This document shows positions 63,846 to 64,000 of a stretch of 64,000 nt of DNA, piece after piece. Below the pieces are notes generated by a model that was given only the letters and a program-made list of their open reading frames with translations, did not search any database and was not told the origin of the DNA. Made by a program: the position numbers and the translations under genes. Position 1 is the stretch's first letter, and every line of letters begins with the position of its first letter. This DNA comes from Heterocephalus glaber (taxonomy: Eukaryota > Chordata > Mammalia > Rodentia > Bathyergidae), in contig NW_004624855.1 of assembly GCF_000247695.1 (NCBI RefSeq), positions 3,211,693-3,275,692 of the forward strand, read 5' to 3'.

Positions 63846-64000
63846 GAGCTGCCCAGGGGCCAACAGCACCTCCCCAGCTCCTCAGTCGAAATGAGAAGAC
63901 ACACAAATAAGTCTCAAAACCAGGCTTCCAGATCACCTACAGCAACCCCAAAGGGAAATGAGATGGAACACTCTGATACTCAACCACCTGGACCCACTGA

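Noticed and set aside
63543..63904. Several 94-108 codon frames at the right end
   Set aside because: Produced by the 47-bp minisatellite, whose period keeps all frames open.
1..64000. Search for CRISPR-like arrays, operons or defence systems
   Set aside because: No regularly spaced repeats of that type; the DNA is clearly mammalian and intron-rich.

Overview
The window is mammalian nuclear DNA, almost certainly from a rodent. It is AT-rich and intron-dominated, has two CpG islands, and is packed with three SINE classes: B1 (7SL-derived, several copies with the internal ~29-bp duplication), dimeric B1-dID (B1 joined to an ID-like, tRNA-derived half), and a very abundant, often young ID-like SINE ending in an oligo-A tail. 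That mixture points away from mouse and rat and towards the beaver/kangaroo-rat group (Castorimorpha). The species call is an inference; the rodent call is strong.

Two protein-coding genes are present, arranged head to head about 25 kb apart. On the minus strand, positions ~23950 to 1 hold the 5' half of WTAP, a regulatory subunit of the m6A RNA-methyltransferase complex. It has a non-coding first exon in a CpG island (23440-24650) and coding exons at 15666-15637, 13162-13107, 9585-9527, 8360-8233 and 3247-3069 (codons 1-150); the C-terminal exons lie beyond the left edge. Reading through the last donor gives Arg-stop (a 151-residue protein), and a strong splice acceptor at 2845 could give a different 170-residue protein. 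On the plus strand, 49218-58951 holds the complete five-exon SOD2, mitochondrial manganese superoxide dismutase (222 residues, all metal ligands present). It has a GC-rich promoter and an intron-2 element with a perfect NF-kB site at 50906-50916 that matches the position of the cytokine-responsive SOD2 enhancer known in mouse and human. The 3' UTR runs to a poly(A) signal at 60208.

The 25-kb intergenic interval (24.6-48.7 kb) and the right end (60.3-64 kb) contain no gene I can support. They hold SINEs, MaLR-like LTR fragments, three relics of a Tc1/mariner DNA transposon, a retrovirus-like 3' LTR near 34.1-34.55 kb, a CT-rich microsatellite, a GATA-type microsatellite split by a SINE, and a 47-bp minisatellite at 63624-63845.

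There is no prokaryotic-type system, CRISPR array or novel gene cluster here. The most unusual signals are two ~32-nt insertions of the 5' end of U2 snRNA (18650-18680 and 57417-57449). Both stop at nearly the same U2 nucleotide, lack a poly(A) tail, and sit between perfect target-site duplications that begin with the same nine bases. Others are an ID SINE whose target-site duplication copies the SOD2 stop codon, a candidate alternative last exon of WTAP, and SINE-free deserts that coincide with the functional parts of both genes. Coordinates of repeats are good to a few bases; exon boundaries were checked by reading frame.
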